Shown in pieces: positions 53,601 to 61,817 of a DNA stretch of 64,000 bases; within the stretch, counting starts at the first letter, position 1, and each line of letters starts with the position of its first letter. The stretch spans positions 186,001 through 250,000 of the forward strand of contig NZ_JAFREN010000016.1 in NCBI RefSeq assembly GCF_017377505.1, in the 5' to 3' direction. The translations under genes were made by a program, and so were the position numbers. Below the pieces are notes generated by a model. That model was not told where the DNA came from. It saw only the letters and a list, made by a program, of their open reading frames with translations, and searched no databases. Source of the DNA: Enterococcus sp. DIV0212c (GTDB lineage Bacteria > Bacillota > Bacilli > Lactobacillales > Enterococcaceae).

Positions 53601-54939
53601 TAGCTGTTTGCCCATTTAATTCTACTTTGATTGTTCCCGTATATGAGCCTACTGGCGAATCATTGACTACCGTCGTATCATTGAAGGTTGCCGCTACTGA
53701 TGCACCAGTCTGTGTATCCCAAGCACTTAAATGAGTTCTTGATTGAATCATCGTGATCAGTTCTTTTTTACTTTTCCCTTTGATTTCATCGGGATATAAT
53801 ACTATTTTTTCATTTGACTTGACCATGATTTTTTGATTCAATAGATCCGTTGTCTCTTTACTAGTAATATTGATTGGTACTTTAATAATCGTTGTTATAT
53901 TTTTATAGCGTACATCTGTCATTTTTACATAAGCCCAATGAAAACCAACTGTTCCAGTATCAAATCTTTCCAGTACGTCACCATTTTCATTAACAATTTG
54001 GAATCTTGCACTAGACGCATTCATGTCAGTCATAGTTTGGTATCTAAAAAATGGAAAGGTTGGATTGGTTATATTATTATTATTATGATAAAGTGATAAA
54101 AAAGTCTGCCGGTCGGCACCAAACACGATCACCTCTTTTTGGATGGATTCTTTTTGCTGTTCTGTACCAAAACCTATTGTAACTTCAATTTCCGCCGTAT
54201 ATCGCCCTACAGAAACCGATGAAATAGTTGTCTTAATCACATTTACTGGAACTTCAGTGCCATCTTCAACATTCCAAGAATGAATATTTGCTTTTGTCTT
54301 TACTACTTGTTTGAGTTGCTCTTCTGTTTTATCCGCTGTGTCTCCTGGATATAAAACTATTTTATCAATCGTTTGATCTATTTGAAGAGCGACTTGTTTT
54401 TGTAATAAGAAAGTTGTTTCTGCATCATAAATCGTTACTGGTATAGGAACACGAATACTAGTATGGCTATAATTTTCAGTAACTTCTACATAAATTTTTT
54501 GGAACCCTACTTGTTCACTGCTGGGACTAATTGGTGAACCGTCTGCATTTACATATTTATATTGAACGCCAGATTCCGGATGTGGTATGACTCTTTCCGA
54601 AAAAAGTACCTTAAGTCCCGATTCATAATCCAAGTTTGGAAAGTTTGCATTTTGCTTCAAAATCAATGCCTTAGGTGTCACTTTTAATCCAGATTCATTC
54701 TCAACTGGATCTAGTGCTTTTAATATCGACCTTTTGTCAGGTTTGTTCTTTGTTCGTTTTGATGGATTATCAATCATTTTGGTAGCTGATTTTTCCACAT
54801 CATTTTTGGAATTCGCCAAGATAGGAACTGTCGTCTTGAACGAAAGAATGAATAAAACGGTGCCTAATAATAGAACTCCTATAAAATATTTTAGCCATTT
54901 ATTCTTAAAACAATTGCTTTTCTTTTTTCTATTAAACAT
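50611..54939 (-). CDS. Giant WxL-type surface protein of cassette B
   Basis: A 1442-residue paralog of the 1436-residue protein at 29969-34279, with the same order: a basic cytoplasmic head and membrane segment (about residues 15-36), three units of about 180 residues with FHW(A/G)Y(V/I)K strands, a central domain with DSAGRGYVYRDG and LYVYNLSLSRNLNF, a MucBP-like stretch (QKVNIEFVDETG), and a WxL end WDLTATLKKPL ... ILWQVEQTP. The C-terminal 400 residues are much more alike than the repeat region. This suggests that the exposed part diversifies while the anchor is kept. Last gene of the cassette B operon; ligand unknown. Confidence 0.85.
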   Translation of the reverse strand: MFNRKKKSNCFKNKWLKYFIGVLLLGTVLFILSFKTTVPILANSKNDVEKSATKMIDNPSKRTKNKPDKRSILKALDPVENESGLKVTPKALILKQNANFPNLDYESGLKVLFSERVIPHPESGVQYKYVNADGSPISPSSEQVGFQKIYVEVTENYSHTSIRVPIPVTIYDAETTFLLQKQVALQIDQTIDKIVLYPGDTADKTEEQLKQVVKTKANIHSWNVEDGTEVPVNVIKTTISSVSVGRYTAEIEVTIGFGTEQQKESIQKEVIVFGADRQTFLSLYHNNNNITNPTFPFFRYQTMTDMNASSARFQIVNENGDVLERFDTGTVGFHWAYVKMTDVRYKNITTIIKVPINITSKETTDLLNQKIMVKSNEKIVLYPDEIKGKSKKELITMIQSRTHLSAWDTQTGASVAATFNDTTVVNDSPVGSYTGTIKVELNGQTATTNRTVILFGADLKQPYYFTVDQYKEFIMGLDARFIFSRYQSVNNSASDRSTYEWVKNKAGDPTEPINTFNSSQPGFHWGYIKMTDKTHQDVSTVIPIPITVTADKQTVTTVTLESKVGMSFSSPILYSEDIKGKTAEQINQLVTQRISPKAWELTSGKDLDVRVTESNITNSSRGSKEATLTVTFEELLLTYKINVMVLPEKVFGDSGIEGWENIPLNSTNGVITNPINGSKIGFPRRGVSSYYQDNEIGFIVNDSAGRGYVYRDGLGKVSDIPGVNSKALYTSNINEWRRESGIGWDGVVSAIPSRLFLRKENMLKQILVDDTNQILYVYNLSLSRNLNFTIRLDMYNLSNTTKKFSMLESVDTDYYNDYVPIYSLGNNSGFYMQPSPDKRFTIKLKDAQGNWFSDYTKYIVGPYYSSNGADTGVSRGTNYFRSAFTADGLENKNHEADQIIVSGVDSAYQLGAPWKNIEPDEALKTGYEIFAGDELPYMQIKAKPEVFNVYSDYAKDFKTSYKLSKIPTENDYGTIYVTYPNGKEIETPFTSNSKKEFDSSLTISRDELPEQLNEKSGTILNYDTSLLAINEAEGPMKGLPSDQYVVSIAVYNLGAKPIPQIIKKGTAFTKKASEIIQDPVILPEHAASYEYEGEMPDTSTVGLTSVMVRMTDVDEPDKTTLIKIPVQVIDETPPIKGLYLFATNFNSGPELFQNLTQIEVNKLILEKSEAIAWDMATGSSKDVNLSVESTTLTPNPEKGSYKATLKAEKDTETIKKTITIDIQSNQKVNIEFVDETGTSLHEKVTFDKPIGTTIDLTKEKEVQQILQMILDKNYQLVKKPENETKVPVTGEESTVQYQFKGMLFVQSSPNFLNFGRKSLGLPFIKVEKAKYDKPLIVWDNRKNGGAWDLTATLKKPLTSQEDPSKILPSAIRYKISDTETVILSKNITQSIAERTHETKGQYNVSDEWDKNESGMFLEVPSGEVLQPGGYRATILWQVEQTP

Positions 54940-55172
54940 TTACTGTCCCTCTCTTACCTTATTTATTGACCGATAAAAAAGTAAATTCATTTAAATTTAT
55001 GGTGTTTTATTTATCATAGAATCGGTGTTACTAATAAAATGACTGCTTAATCTTCAGAATGGTTTACATATGATTTTGGCAAAACATTTTAAGTTTTATC
55101 AACATCAGAGAATATCACAATACACGATGTGAAAAAATTAGACTCTCCAACAATTAGACTAAACGACTTTTG

Positions 55173-56252
55173 TCAGAATTTTTTTTTACTTTTCTTCTTT
55201 TTAGGCTCCATTCTTATTTTCCACTTCTTTTTCCTTACTCGTTGATAACCTAAAGCAGACAAAAGACTAACAAAAACACCCATCAATAAAACGAACCATA
55301 ACCAAAGAGAGGTACTAGAACTATTTCCTTTTGCTTCTTCTTTTATTCGATTTGCTTGAGGCTTTGTTACCTTAAAATCCTCTATCCAAGACCACTTTTG
55401 CCCATGGTCAGCTGTGACAGTAATCTGCGCTGTATACTTTCCAGCTGACATTTTTTTGTCAGCTAGGTCAATAGGAGCATCAATCATGGTATTTGGTGCC
55501 ATCCTCATCGACTTTTGTTGATGCTCAAACAAGATTTTTTGTTTGTTGCTTTTTCTTACTTGTACAGAAATCGTCATTCCTTCTACATATACAGGGTGAA
55601 TATTGGATAGATTTACAAATAAATGACTCTTAGCATCTTTGAATCCTATGTATATTTTATTTAATTCTAGCTTTGGTTTTATCTCACTCGTATCGCCTAC
55701 TCGTAGTAACATTCCGACTAAATAGGCAAATTCATTTACAACAAGATCTTTGCTTTTCTTATCAGAGGACTTACTATCATCAAGTGGCTGTAGTTGGATG
55801 CCGCCAGCTATTAGTCCGTTCGTCGCTGTGTTGGGTACAGAAATTGTAAACTCGACTTCTGTACTACTTTTTGCCGGAATAATTAGTTTCTTTGGTCCTT
55901 TTACAATATTGATGAAATCTAGCATCAAGGAATCATCATTATTCAGGTTATTAGGACCATATTCCACTTTTCCAATACTATTCGTTTTGGCACCGTTTAA
56001 TCGGATTTGAGTAGTTATTTTTTGGGGCAATGAATTATATAGTTTGATTACTACTTTTTGTTCTTTCCCTGGCTGCATGCTCAGATCAAAATAACCTAAG
56101 TTTTTATTTTTTTGATTGTTAGGGTACATAATTTCATAAGACAATCCGCTTATCGGATTTGGGGAATTCTGCTCAGCAACACTTCTTATAGGATCAAAAA
56201 AAAGAGCAATACAACATAAAAGTAACAATAAACAGGCACGATTTTTGTTCAT
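55173..56252 (-). CDS. DUF916/DUF3324 surface protein of cassette B (second)
   Basis: 359 residues from the ATG at 56252 (AGAAAGGCGAATT upstream), chosen because the signal peptide NKNRACLLLLLCCIALFFD then starts at the N-terminus. The open frame extends to 56291 without a better start. DUF916 shows NKNLGYFDLSMQPGKEQKVVIKLYN and NGLIAGGIQLQP, DUF3324 shows NIHPVYVEGMTISVQVRK and KWSWIEDFKV. A membrane helix (about 312-332) precedes a very basic tail (RVRKKKWKIRMEPKKKKSKK). It corresponds to 34506-35558, with a longer basic tail. Confidence 0.9.
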   Translation of the reverse strand: MNKNRACLLLLLCCIALFFDPIRSVAEQNSPNPISGLSYEIMYPNNQKNKNLGYFDLSMQPGKEQKVVIKLYNSLPQKITTQIRLNGAKTNSIGKVEYGPNNLNNDDSLMLDFINIVKGPKKLIIPAKSSTEVEFTISVPNTATNGLIAGGIQLQPLDDSKSSDKKSKDLVVNEFAYLVGMLLRVGDTSEIKPKLELNKIYIGFKDAKSHLFVNLSNIHPVYVEGMTISVQVRKSNKQKILFEHQQKSMRMAPNTMIDAPIDLADKKMSAGKYTAQITVTADHGQKWSWIEDFKVTKPQANRIKEEAKGNSSSTSLWLWFVLLMGVFVSLLSALGYQRVRKKKWKIRMEPKKKKSKKKF

Positions 56253-56312
56253 TTTTTTAATTCGCCTTTCTAATAAAAATATACGATTCAATCAAACAGG
56301 GTTTCACTTTAT

Positions 56313-56342
56313 TTCTGTGAACAATTTATAACAATAACTGTC
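56313..56342. repeat. 30-nt inverted repeat, downstream arm around WxL gene (cassette B)
   Basis: Starts TTCTGTGAACAATTTATAAC. Reverse complement of 57171-57200 at 28 of 30 positions, bracketing the WxL gene as in cassette A. Confidence 0.85.
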
Positions 56343-56389
56343 AAACAATCTACTTACTAATTTTTCTTAACATACGTTGATTTTATTTC

Positions 56390-57130
56390 TTAGTATGTGT
56401 TATCCAAACTCCAAGTTACAGAACCTTTAAATGCTTTACCAGCAGCGCCTTTTCCTGTTGTAACAACTAATTTAATGTCTTTTAATTTAGTTGAGAAACC
56501 GCCTTTAGCAGTATCCGCTTTTGTTTTAGCAAGGACATTCGTTGCTGTTGTATTCCCAGCCTCTAACGTTACGCTTTTACCAGTAATAATATTGTCGGCA
56601 TCAGTAAGAGCACTTAAATTTCCTTCAATTGGGTTTGGCGTATAATCATTTGTATCTGGATCTACTTCACCGATATCATAAGCTTGAGGGTCTTCTAAAG
56701 TAAATGTTAATTTTGACGGTAACTCAGTTTCGGCCTCATCTTTAGAAACTAACGGAGACATTGCAGCAGTGACTTTCCAAGCAGAAGTTGTCCCATCCGC
56801 TTTTGTTTTTCCATCGTCTTCTCCACCTGTACCAGGATCACTTACTTGTCTGTCATCATTAACAACCAAATATTGTTCATCCTTTATAGTATTACTGAAT
56901 GTCGCAATATTTGCTGTTGCTTTTTGACGACCAAAGTCAAATTTAGATGGTGTCCAAACTAATGCTAAGTTATCTTTAAATGGTCCTTCACCTGGTTTGT
57001 TAGGACCATCAGTGTCAAAACGGATACCTAAATCTGTTTGTTCTTTGCCGACCTCTTCTGCATTTGCAGGTTTTGCAAAAATCAGCAATGCTGATGAAGC
57101 AAGTAATGTTGTAAATAGTATTTTTTTCAA
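56390..57130 (-). CDS. WxL-domain surface protein of cassette B
   Basis: A 246-residue secreted protein with TTG start at 57130 behind GAAGGGTGAT. Signal peptide to residue 24 (KPANAEE), the same TDLGIRFDTDGPNKPGEGPF segment as cassette A, WxL motifs AWKVTAAM and the end SVTWSLDNTY. The signal region is identical to cassette A, the middle (a DPGTGGEDDGKTKADGT insertion) is not. It binds peptidoglycan through the WxL domain. Flanked by the conserved 30-nt inverted repeats. Confidence 0.92.
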   Translation of the reverse strand: MKKILFTTLLASSALLIFAKPANAEEVGKEQTDLGIRFDTDGPNKPGEGPFKDNLALVWTPSKFDFGRQKATANIATFSNTIKDEQYLVVNDDRQVSDPGTGGEDDGKTKADGTTSAWKVTAAMSPLVSKDEAETELPSKLTFTLEDPQAYDIGEVDPDTNDYTPNPIEGNLSALTDADNIITGKSVTLEAGNTTATNVLAKTKADTAKGGFSTKLKDIKLVVTTGKGAAGKAFKGSVTWSLDNTY

Positions 57131-57170
57131 AATTTAATCACCCTTCTTATTTAGTGTAAATAAAACTGAT

Positions 57171-57200
57171 GACAGTTACTGTTATAAATCGTTCACAGAA
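57171..57200. repeat. 30-nt inverted repeat, upstream arm around WxL gene (cassette B)
   Basis: Partner of 56313-56342. Both mismatches read as G-U pairs in the mRNA sense. Confidence 0.85.
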
Positions 57201-57218
57201 ATGTATATTTATCTAGAT

Positions 57219-57443
57219 CTATCCAATTAGTTTGATCTGGTCTTTCAATAAGGTGAATAAATAAATAATCAGAGAAATACTTGTGATAGATACTGCTAAT
57301 AAAGTAAAATTAAAAAATAAATCGAGCTTTTTTTTCCTTAATTTTCTTGCTAAAAAAACATCTTTAGAAAGGGTTATTAAAAAAAATAGTAATGACACTG
57401 AGGCTACGCCTCCCAATAGATAAATCCACAAATAATCGTTCAT
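57219..57443 (-). CDS. Two-TM miniprotein of cassette B, unknown function
   Basis: A 74-residue paralog of 36506-36730, with two membrane helices (about residues 5-25 and 43-66) and the same basic loop (ARKLRKKKLDLFF). It ends KDQIKLIG like its counterpart. Ten bp after the LPxLG gene. The preserved length and charge pattern argue for a real, selected protein, perhaps a small membrane subunit of the WxL complex. Confidence 0.8.
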   Translation of the reverse strand: MNDYLWIYLLGGVASVSLLFFLITLSKDVFLARKLRKKKLDLFFNFTLLAVSITSISLIIYLFTLLKDQIKLIG

Positions 57444-57452
57444 ATTACACTC

Positions 57453-57770
57453 CTATACATTTATGCTATATACCTTACGTAAGCTTATGACTCCTAAAAA
57501 TATGATCAAACAAGCAACACCAAGTAATAACAAGATGAAAGATGTCAGCATTTGACCTAACATAGGCAGCGCACCATTCGTTGTTGGATAACCAGTCACA
57601 TCCTTTTCATCTACGGGTGGTTTTGGGGATTCTGGTCCAATAAATTGCTCAAATGAAATCCCAGCTTCTGTGTTTTCTTGTTCAGCTAAAGCATAAGAAG
57701 TTCGGCTAAACAATGTTAAACCTATAGATATCATGACAACCAACGACCAAATAATGGTATGCTTTTTCAT
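57453..57770 (-). CDS. Small surface membrane protein with LPxLG motif (cassette B)
   Basis: A 105-residue paralog of 36740-37057: signal peptide (to YALAEQ), TEAGISFEQFIGPESPKPP exposed part, then LPMLGQ, membrane helix and the same SLRKVYSI tail. The helix and tail are almost identical in the two copies, while the middle varies. The sorting-like motif again has Leu where sortase A substrates have Thr. Starts 2 bp after the first DUF916 gene. Confidence 0.82.
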   Translation of the reverse strand: MKKHTIIWSLVVMISIGLTLFSRTSYALAEQENTEAGISFEQFIGPESPKPPVDEKDVTGYPTTNGALPMLGQMLTSFILLLLGVACLIIFLGVISLRKVYSINV

Positions 57771-57772
57771 CT

Positions 57773-58876
57773 TTATTCACCATCTTTTCTGCTGATTTTT
57801 TTCCGTTTTTGCTTTGGGTTTCCTTGTTTTTTTCGTTTAGCTATTTTGACCTTTCTCCATGATTTCTCCCATTTCTTTCTTCTAACCAAAAGTACTAACA
57901 TGATCAAAATAGTCCCTAGACTCAAGAAAATTGTGGCTCCTTTAAGCCAAGTAGGCGTAATAATTTTAAACGCACTTTCTTCATTCATTTTTTTTGCTTG
58001 TTGATTTGTGATCGTGAATTCTTTACTTAGCTGCCACTCTTGGTACTCATTGGCAATATCTAAATTCAAGGTATAGGTTCCAGAAGGCAGTGCATCAATC
58101 CCCCAGTCAATCTCAAAATCAAAGACACTATTTGGCGCCATACTATAGTTGTCCACTGTTTTTCTTTTGACTACTTTATCTGATCCTTTTTTGGTCATCG
58201 TTGCCACAATGTTCAAATTTTCTAATACTTTTGCTTCTGGATTTTGCAAATTGGCTAAAACCATTTTTTTCCCGCGTTTGATTGATGCTTTGACTGCGTT
58301 CAAATTTAAGGTTTGAGCATTGTTGAATTCATCTCCTGATTCTGATGTAATTAACCCTACTCTATAAGAGAATTCTGTTGATACACCGTTTTTGTTATTT
58401 TTCCCTTGATCCAGCGCAAAAACTAAAGCACCCATTTTTACACCGTTGTATCGTTCTTTAGGAGGTGTTAATTGGATTTTCACAGTTTTTTCTTCATAAT
58501 TGCCAATCGTAATCTCTGGCGTTTGAACTTTAATCATGGAAGTTATCGGTTCTTTTAAAGTTGAATCATAGTGTGTTTTATCATTACTATATTCAATTGT
58601 GCCTCCATCACCTGTAATCGCATTTGTGCCGTATATCTTCAATTGGACATTCTCTTTTTTAGTACTTTTGATTCTTACTTCCAATGTCTGGGTTTCTCCT
58701 GGTGTTGTTTTCACATAAAAATAACTCTTACTAGGATCTATTTGTGTACTCGATTGCACAAGAGTTACTGTATAACCCAAATTATCGTCATCACCTGCAG
58801 CACTCACTTGATCTGCAAAGAAAAAAATGGAAAGAGCACAAATGAGAATTGTATATATAGTACTAATCTTTTTCAT
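57773..58876 (-). CDS. DUF916/DUF3324 surface protein of cassette B (first)
   Basis: A 367-residue protein, same length as its counterpart 37060-38163 and very similar throughout. Signal peptide to about residue 26 (VSAAGD). DUF916 with SYFYVKTTPGETQTLEVRIKS, DUF3324 with NLQNPEAKVLENLNIVATMTKKG and FDFEIDWG. A membrane helix near residue 310 precedes a Lys/Arg-rich tail. Third gene of the operon after the regulator and the four-TM protein. Confidence 0.9.
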   Translation of the reverse strand: MKKISTIYTILICALSIFFFADQVSAAGDDDNLGYTVTLVQSSTQIDPSKSYFYVKTTPGETQTLEVRIKSTKKENVQLKIYGTNAITGDGGTIEYSNDKTHYDSTLKEPITSMIKVQTPEITIGNYEEKTVKIQLTPPKERYNGVKMGALVFALDQGKNNKNGVSTEFSYRVGLITSESGDEFNNAQTLNLNAVKASIKRGKKMVLANLQNPEAKVLENLNIVATMTKKGSDKVVKRKTVDNYSMAPNSVFDFEIDWGIDALPSGTYTLNLDIANEYQEWQLSKEFTITNQQAKKMNEESAFKIITPTWLKGATIFLSLGTILIMLVLLVRRKKWEKSWRKVKIAKRKKQGNPKQKRKKISRKDGE

Positions 58877-58910
58877 GAAAAAAGTTTCTCCTAACTACTA
58901 ATATTTATTC

Positions 58911-59576
58911 TTATGTTATTGCTTGAACAATAACTTCCACATACCATTCGTTCTCTTCACCCTCAGTTATACTATCCATTAAGGTGTATCCTTTTTTCTC
59001 AAAATACTCTAACCAATGAGTTATAAAATCTTTGGCGTATTGTTCAGCTTCTTCTTTTGTTTGAAAAGAACCTTGTTTTTTGACTACTTCATTCTCTTCG
59101 TAGAATTCATCTTTTTCCTCATACAAGTATTTTGTGATCACGTATATGATAAACACGATCGTTAACGAAGCTATGAATAGCAGTAAGAATAACGGCCAAA
59201 CGATCGTCTTTAACATTGCTACTCCATTTATTCCTAAAATAACTAGAAAAACAATCAACGAATAGGTCATTTTTTTTGAATCAGTCAATTCTTTTTTATT
59301 TTTGATGTAGAACATCAAAATAAGGAATAGATTTAATGTCATCAACAAGAAAGTAATAAATAAATATTTCAAAATATCTTCCAAGTAAAAATTCACCATA
59401 AACAATAACTGGACAATAAAATTGGCTTTTTTATCTACGTAAAAAAATGCTTCTTCATAAAATTTTGAAAATAAAATAAAATTGACTACCCATCCAATCA
59501 AAAGCATCAGTTCATAGAAATAATACATTCTATAATGTTGATAATAATTATTTTTGTCTTTCACACACTTAGCCAT
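58911..59576 (-). CDS. Four-TM protein of cassette B, unknown function
   Basis: About 221 residues from the ATG at 59576, which has AGGTGA 8 bp before it; a GTG at 59588 is the alternative. Same plan as 38198-38863: four membrane helices, an acidic linker (EEKDEFYEENEVVKKQG) and a small C-terminal domain (SFQTKEEAEQYAKDFITHW ... NEWYVEVIVQ). The pairing with the adjacent regulator is kept in both cassettes. No known family recognised. Confidence 0.78.
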   Translation of the reverse strand: MAKCVKDKNNYYQHYRMYYFYELMLLIGWVVNFILFSKFYEEAFFYVDKKANFIVQLLFMVNFYLEDILKYLFITFLLMTLNLFLILMFYIKNKKELTDSKKMTYSLIVFLVILGINGVAMLKTIVWPLFLLLFIASLTIVFIIYVITKYLYEEKDEFYEENEVVKKQGSFQTKEEAEQYAKDFITHWLEYFEKKGYTLMDSITEGEENEWYVEVIVQAIT

Positions 59577-59721
59577 CCATTTCTTCACCTAATTACTTCG
59601 GATTCTTTTGTACTGTCTTCACACACTAGCGAGTATTGCTCGTACGATCCTAAAATTAAGCGTTTTTTGGTCTCTTTTATTCACTTTCCTCAAAATTATT
59701 TTATGGAGAAATATTATTATT

Positions 59722-60432
59722 TCAATTAACTTTGGAACTGGTCAGTACATAACCTTTAGTTCTAATAATTTCAATTTCAAAGTAGGTTTGTTTTTTTAAT
59801 TTACTCCTAATATGAAAAACAAAATTAGCTACTTTGTACTTAGCTGTTGATTCACTTGCAGACTCACCATATATCACTTTATTAATTTCGTTATAGGTAA
59901 CAACATTTTCCAGATTTTCGTACAATAGCTGAATAAGTTTGAATTCTTTTCTTGTTAGTGCTATGCTTTTGTCATGAACTACTAGGCTTAATTTTGATGC
60001 ATCTAAAAAGTGACTGTCAGAAACTTTTCTTATCTTGCTTTCACTTAATAACTGTTTTTTATAGTTCATGGCATTTTTTATAACGATTCCTAAATTTTCA
60101 ATACCTTGATTACTCTCTATAATTTCAATCACTGAGTTTTTACTTAGGTGTGGGTACAGTTTTATCATTTCTGATTCCTTATCTGCGCTAAGAATCCAGA
60201 TAAACAAGGAATAATTTTCTTTCAAATCAATTAACCACTGAAATGCACTGACATAATCAGAAGATTTCTCTAAGCTAATGACCAAACCATCTAATAATCC
60301 TATCTGCTCTTTTTCTATAATTTCAATTAGTGAATACTCTTGTTCCTTGAGTGCTTTTTCGATTACTGAACTTATGTTAGGGTTCTTTTCTGATTCATTT
60401 CCGATATGTAATATGCCAATTGTACCTGCCAT
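59722..60432 (-). CDS. Atypical winged-helix (OmpR-type) regulator of cassette B
   Basis: A 236-residue protein; ATG behind AAGTAGGAGGCGTTTGT. The C-terminal winged helix is LTRKEFKLIQLLYENLENVVTYNEINKVIYG ... VANFVFHIRSKL ... IRTKGYVL. The receiver-sized N-terminus lacks the acidic pair (TIGILHIGNE) and the phospho-Asp position (GLVISLEK), as in cassette A. The gene starts 36 bp from the left inverted site 60469-60499, and the promoter at 60502-60530 inside the segment reads straight into it. Confidence 0.85.
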   Translation of the reverse strand: MAGTIGILHIGNESEKNPNISSVIEKALKEQEYSLIEIIEKEQIGLLDGLVISLEKSSDYVSAFQWLIDLKENYSLFIWILSADKESEMIKLYPHLSKNSVIEIIESNQGIENLGIVIKNAMNYKKQLLSESKIRKVSDSHFLDASKLSLVVHDKSIALTRKEFKLIQLLYENLENVVTYNEINKVIYGESASESTAKYKVANFVFHIRSKLKKQTYFEIEIIRTKGYVLTSSKVN

Positions 60433-60468
60433 ACAAACGCCTCCTACTTAAAATTTGTTAGCTATTTA

Positions 60469-60499
60469 TTTTTCTTGTTATGCTAACAAACAAGAAAAA
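60469..60499. repeat. Left inverted recombination-like site of cassette B
   Basis: 31-bp site: arms TTTTTCTTGTT and AACAAGAAAAA around the asymmetric centre ATGCTAACA. Exact reverse complement of 62000-62030 (31 of 31). Confidence 0.92.
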
Positions 60500-60501
60500 T
60501 C

Positions 60502-60530
60502 ATTATATAACTATCAATATCAACGCTCAA
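60502..60530 (-). promoter_or_regulatory. Outward promoter at left end of segment B
   Basis: Minus-strand TTGAGC (60530-60525), 17-bp spacer, TATAAT (60507-60502). Transcription would start within the left inverted site and run into the regulator gene. Confidence 0.75.
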
Positions 60531-60540
60531 AACATCTTGT

Positions 60541-60559
60541 GACGGAAAAGTTGACGGCG
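60541..60559 (+). repeat. Paired GACGG(C) direct repeats, left end of segment B
   Basis: GACGGA at 60541 and GACGGCG at 60553 (12-bp period), the same spacing as at the left end of segment A. Confidence 0.55.
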
Positions 60560-60652
60560 TAAGTTTTCGCAAGAGTCAAATACCTAGTAAAATATCTTGC
60601 TAACCTTAATCTAACTAAATACACATTTATAAAAAAAGTACGTTAAATGAAA

Positions 60653-60703
60653 AATAAAAAAAGGCTTTCTACCTTCCAAACTTGATAATTTTTGAAAAGT
60701 AGA
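60653..60703 (-). terminator. Terminator of recombinase gene B
   Basis: Imperfect stem (60668-60680 with 60691-60703) whose two mismatches are G-U pairs in the leftward transcript, followed on that strand by AGCCTTTTTTTATTTTT. Confidence 0.7.
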
Positions 60704-60707
60704 GAGA

Positions 60708-61790
60708 CTAACTGATTAAATTGATGGCTTTTCTTTTTTCTGACATAAAAGAATTTACATAAACATCTAGTGTCATTTTAGTTGAATGGTGACCCAGCAA
60801 AGCACTAATCGTCGCGATATTCACCCCTTTTTCTAGACAACGCGTGGCAAAACTGTGCCTAAGTTGATGAAAACGAATGTTTGCAAAATGAAAACTTTGA
60901 CAGATTTTCTTTAACCAATATGAAATAAGCCGAGGCTCTGCAGGCTTATTCCCACCTATAACGAAGGCTCCGATGCTCTTATGTTTTTTTTCAATTAAAA
61001 GCTTGCTCAAATTTTTTGAAAGCGGTATAGTTCTTTTAGATGTGGAGCTTTTAGGGGTACCTTCAATAATTTTTGTTTTTCCACTCCTGGTTTGAATTCG
61101 TTGAATTGTTCGTTGAACGATTAAAATGTTCGTTGAAAAATCAATATCTGCCCATTTCAACCCAGCAATTTCCCCAATTCTCATTCCAGTTTCTAGTGCT
61201 AATATAATAGCTAATCCTTTAGGATGGACAGCAGCTTGTTCCTTTAATTTTTTTTGGTCTTCTGAGGTAATTGCGTTTATGTTGTTAGGTGTTTTTTTAG
61301 GTAGAGTAATATGTTTGCAGGGATTTTCTGGAATCAGCCCTTTTCTTACTGCGGCAGTGCAACAAGACACCAGAACTTGATAGACAATTCGAACAGAATT
61401 TGGAGATAGTTCGCTTTCTATTTTTTTTATCCATTCGTTTAAATCGTTTGTCGTAATTGCATGTAAAGGAATGTCTCCCAAAAAAGGGAGAATATGTTTC
61501 GTCATTTTATTTGTATAACTAGCATGTGTGCTTGGTTTTAGCTGGCCTTTGATGTCGGTGAACCAATAAGAAACCCACTCACTTAGCGTTCCGTGGTAGA
61601 GGATCGTTTTAAACGTGTAATTATGTGAGTATAATGCTTTCATCGTTAACAGTTTTTCTTTAAGGTCCAGATACTTTTTATTGTATATATAGCCGTACAC
61701 GGCACTACCATCACTCTTTCTTCCTCTTATATATCTCCCCTCCCAGCGACCATCTTTACGTTTATAAATATTTTCTCCTTTTCTTACCAT
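60708..61790 (-). CDS. Tyrosine recombinase (Tn916-type integrase family), cassette B
   Basis: A 360-residue paralog of 40012-41103, with the same AP2-like arm-binding N-terminus (ENIYKRKDGRWEGRYIRGRK), core-binding domain and catalytic set: Arg in TGMRIGEIAGLKW, Lys in SKRTIPLSK, HQLRHSF, LLGHHS and the nucleophile Tyr in LDVYVNSF. All catalytic residues are present. It lies inside the perfect 31-bp inverted pair and most probably flips this segment. The three-residue length difference from copy A falls before the catalytic Lys (TRSGKTKIIEG against TSNDINKKTQIIEG). Confidence 0.92.
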   Translation of the reverse strand: MVRKGENIYKRKDGRWEGRYIRGRKSDGSAVYGYIYNKKYLDLKEKLLTMKALYSHNYTFKTILYHGTLSEWVSYWFTDIKGQLKPSTHASYTNKMTKHILPFLGDIPLHAITTNDLNEWIKKIESELSPNSVRIVYQVLVSCCTAAVRKGLIPENPCKHITLPKKTPNNINAITSEDQKKLKEQAAVHPKGLAIILALETGMRIGEIAGLKWADIDFSTNILIVQRTIQRIQTRSGKTKIIEGTPKSSTSKRTIPLSKNLSKLLIEKKHKSIGAFVIGGNKPAEPRLISYWLKKICQSFHFANIRFHQLRHSFATRCLEKGVNIATISALLGHHSTKMTLDVYVNSFMSEKRKAINLIS

Positions 61791-61817
61791 AAGTCATTAC
61801 TCCCTTCTTTAAATTAT

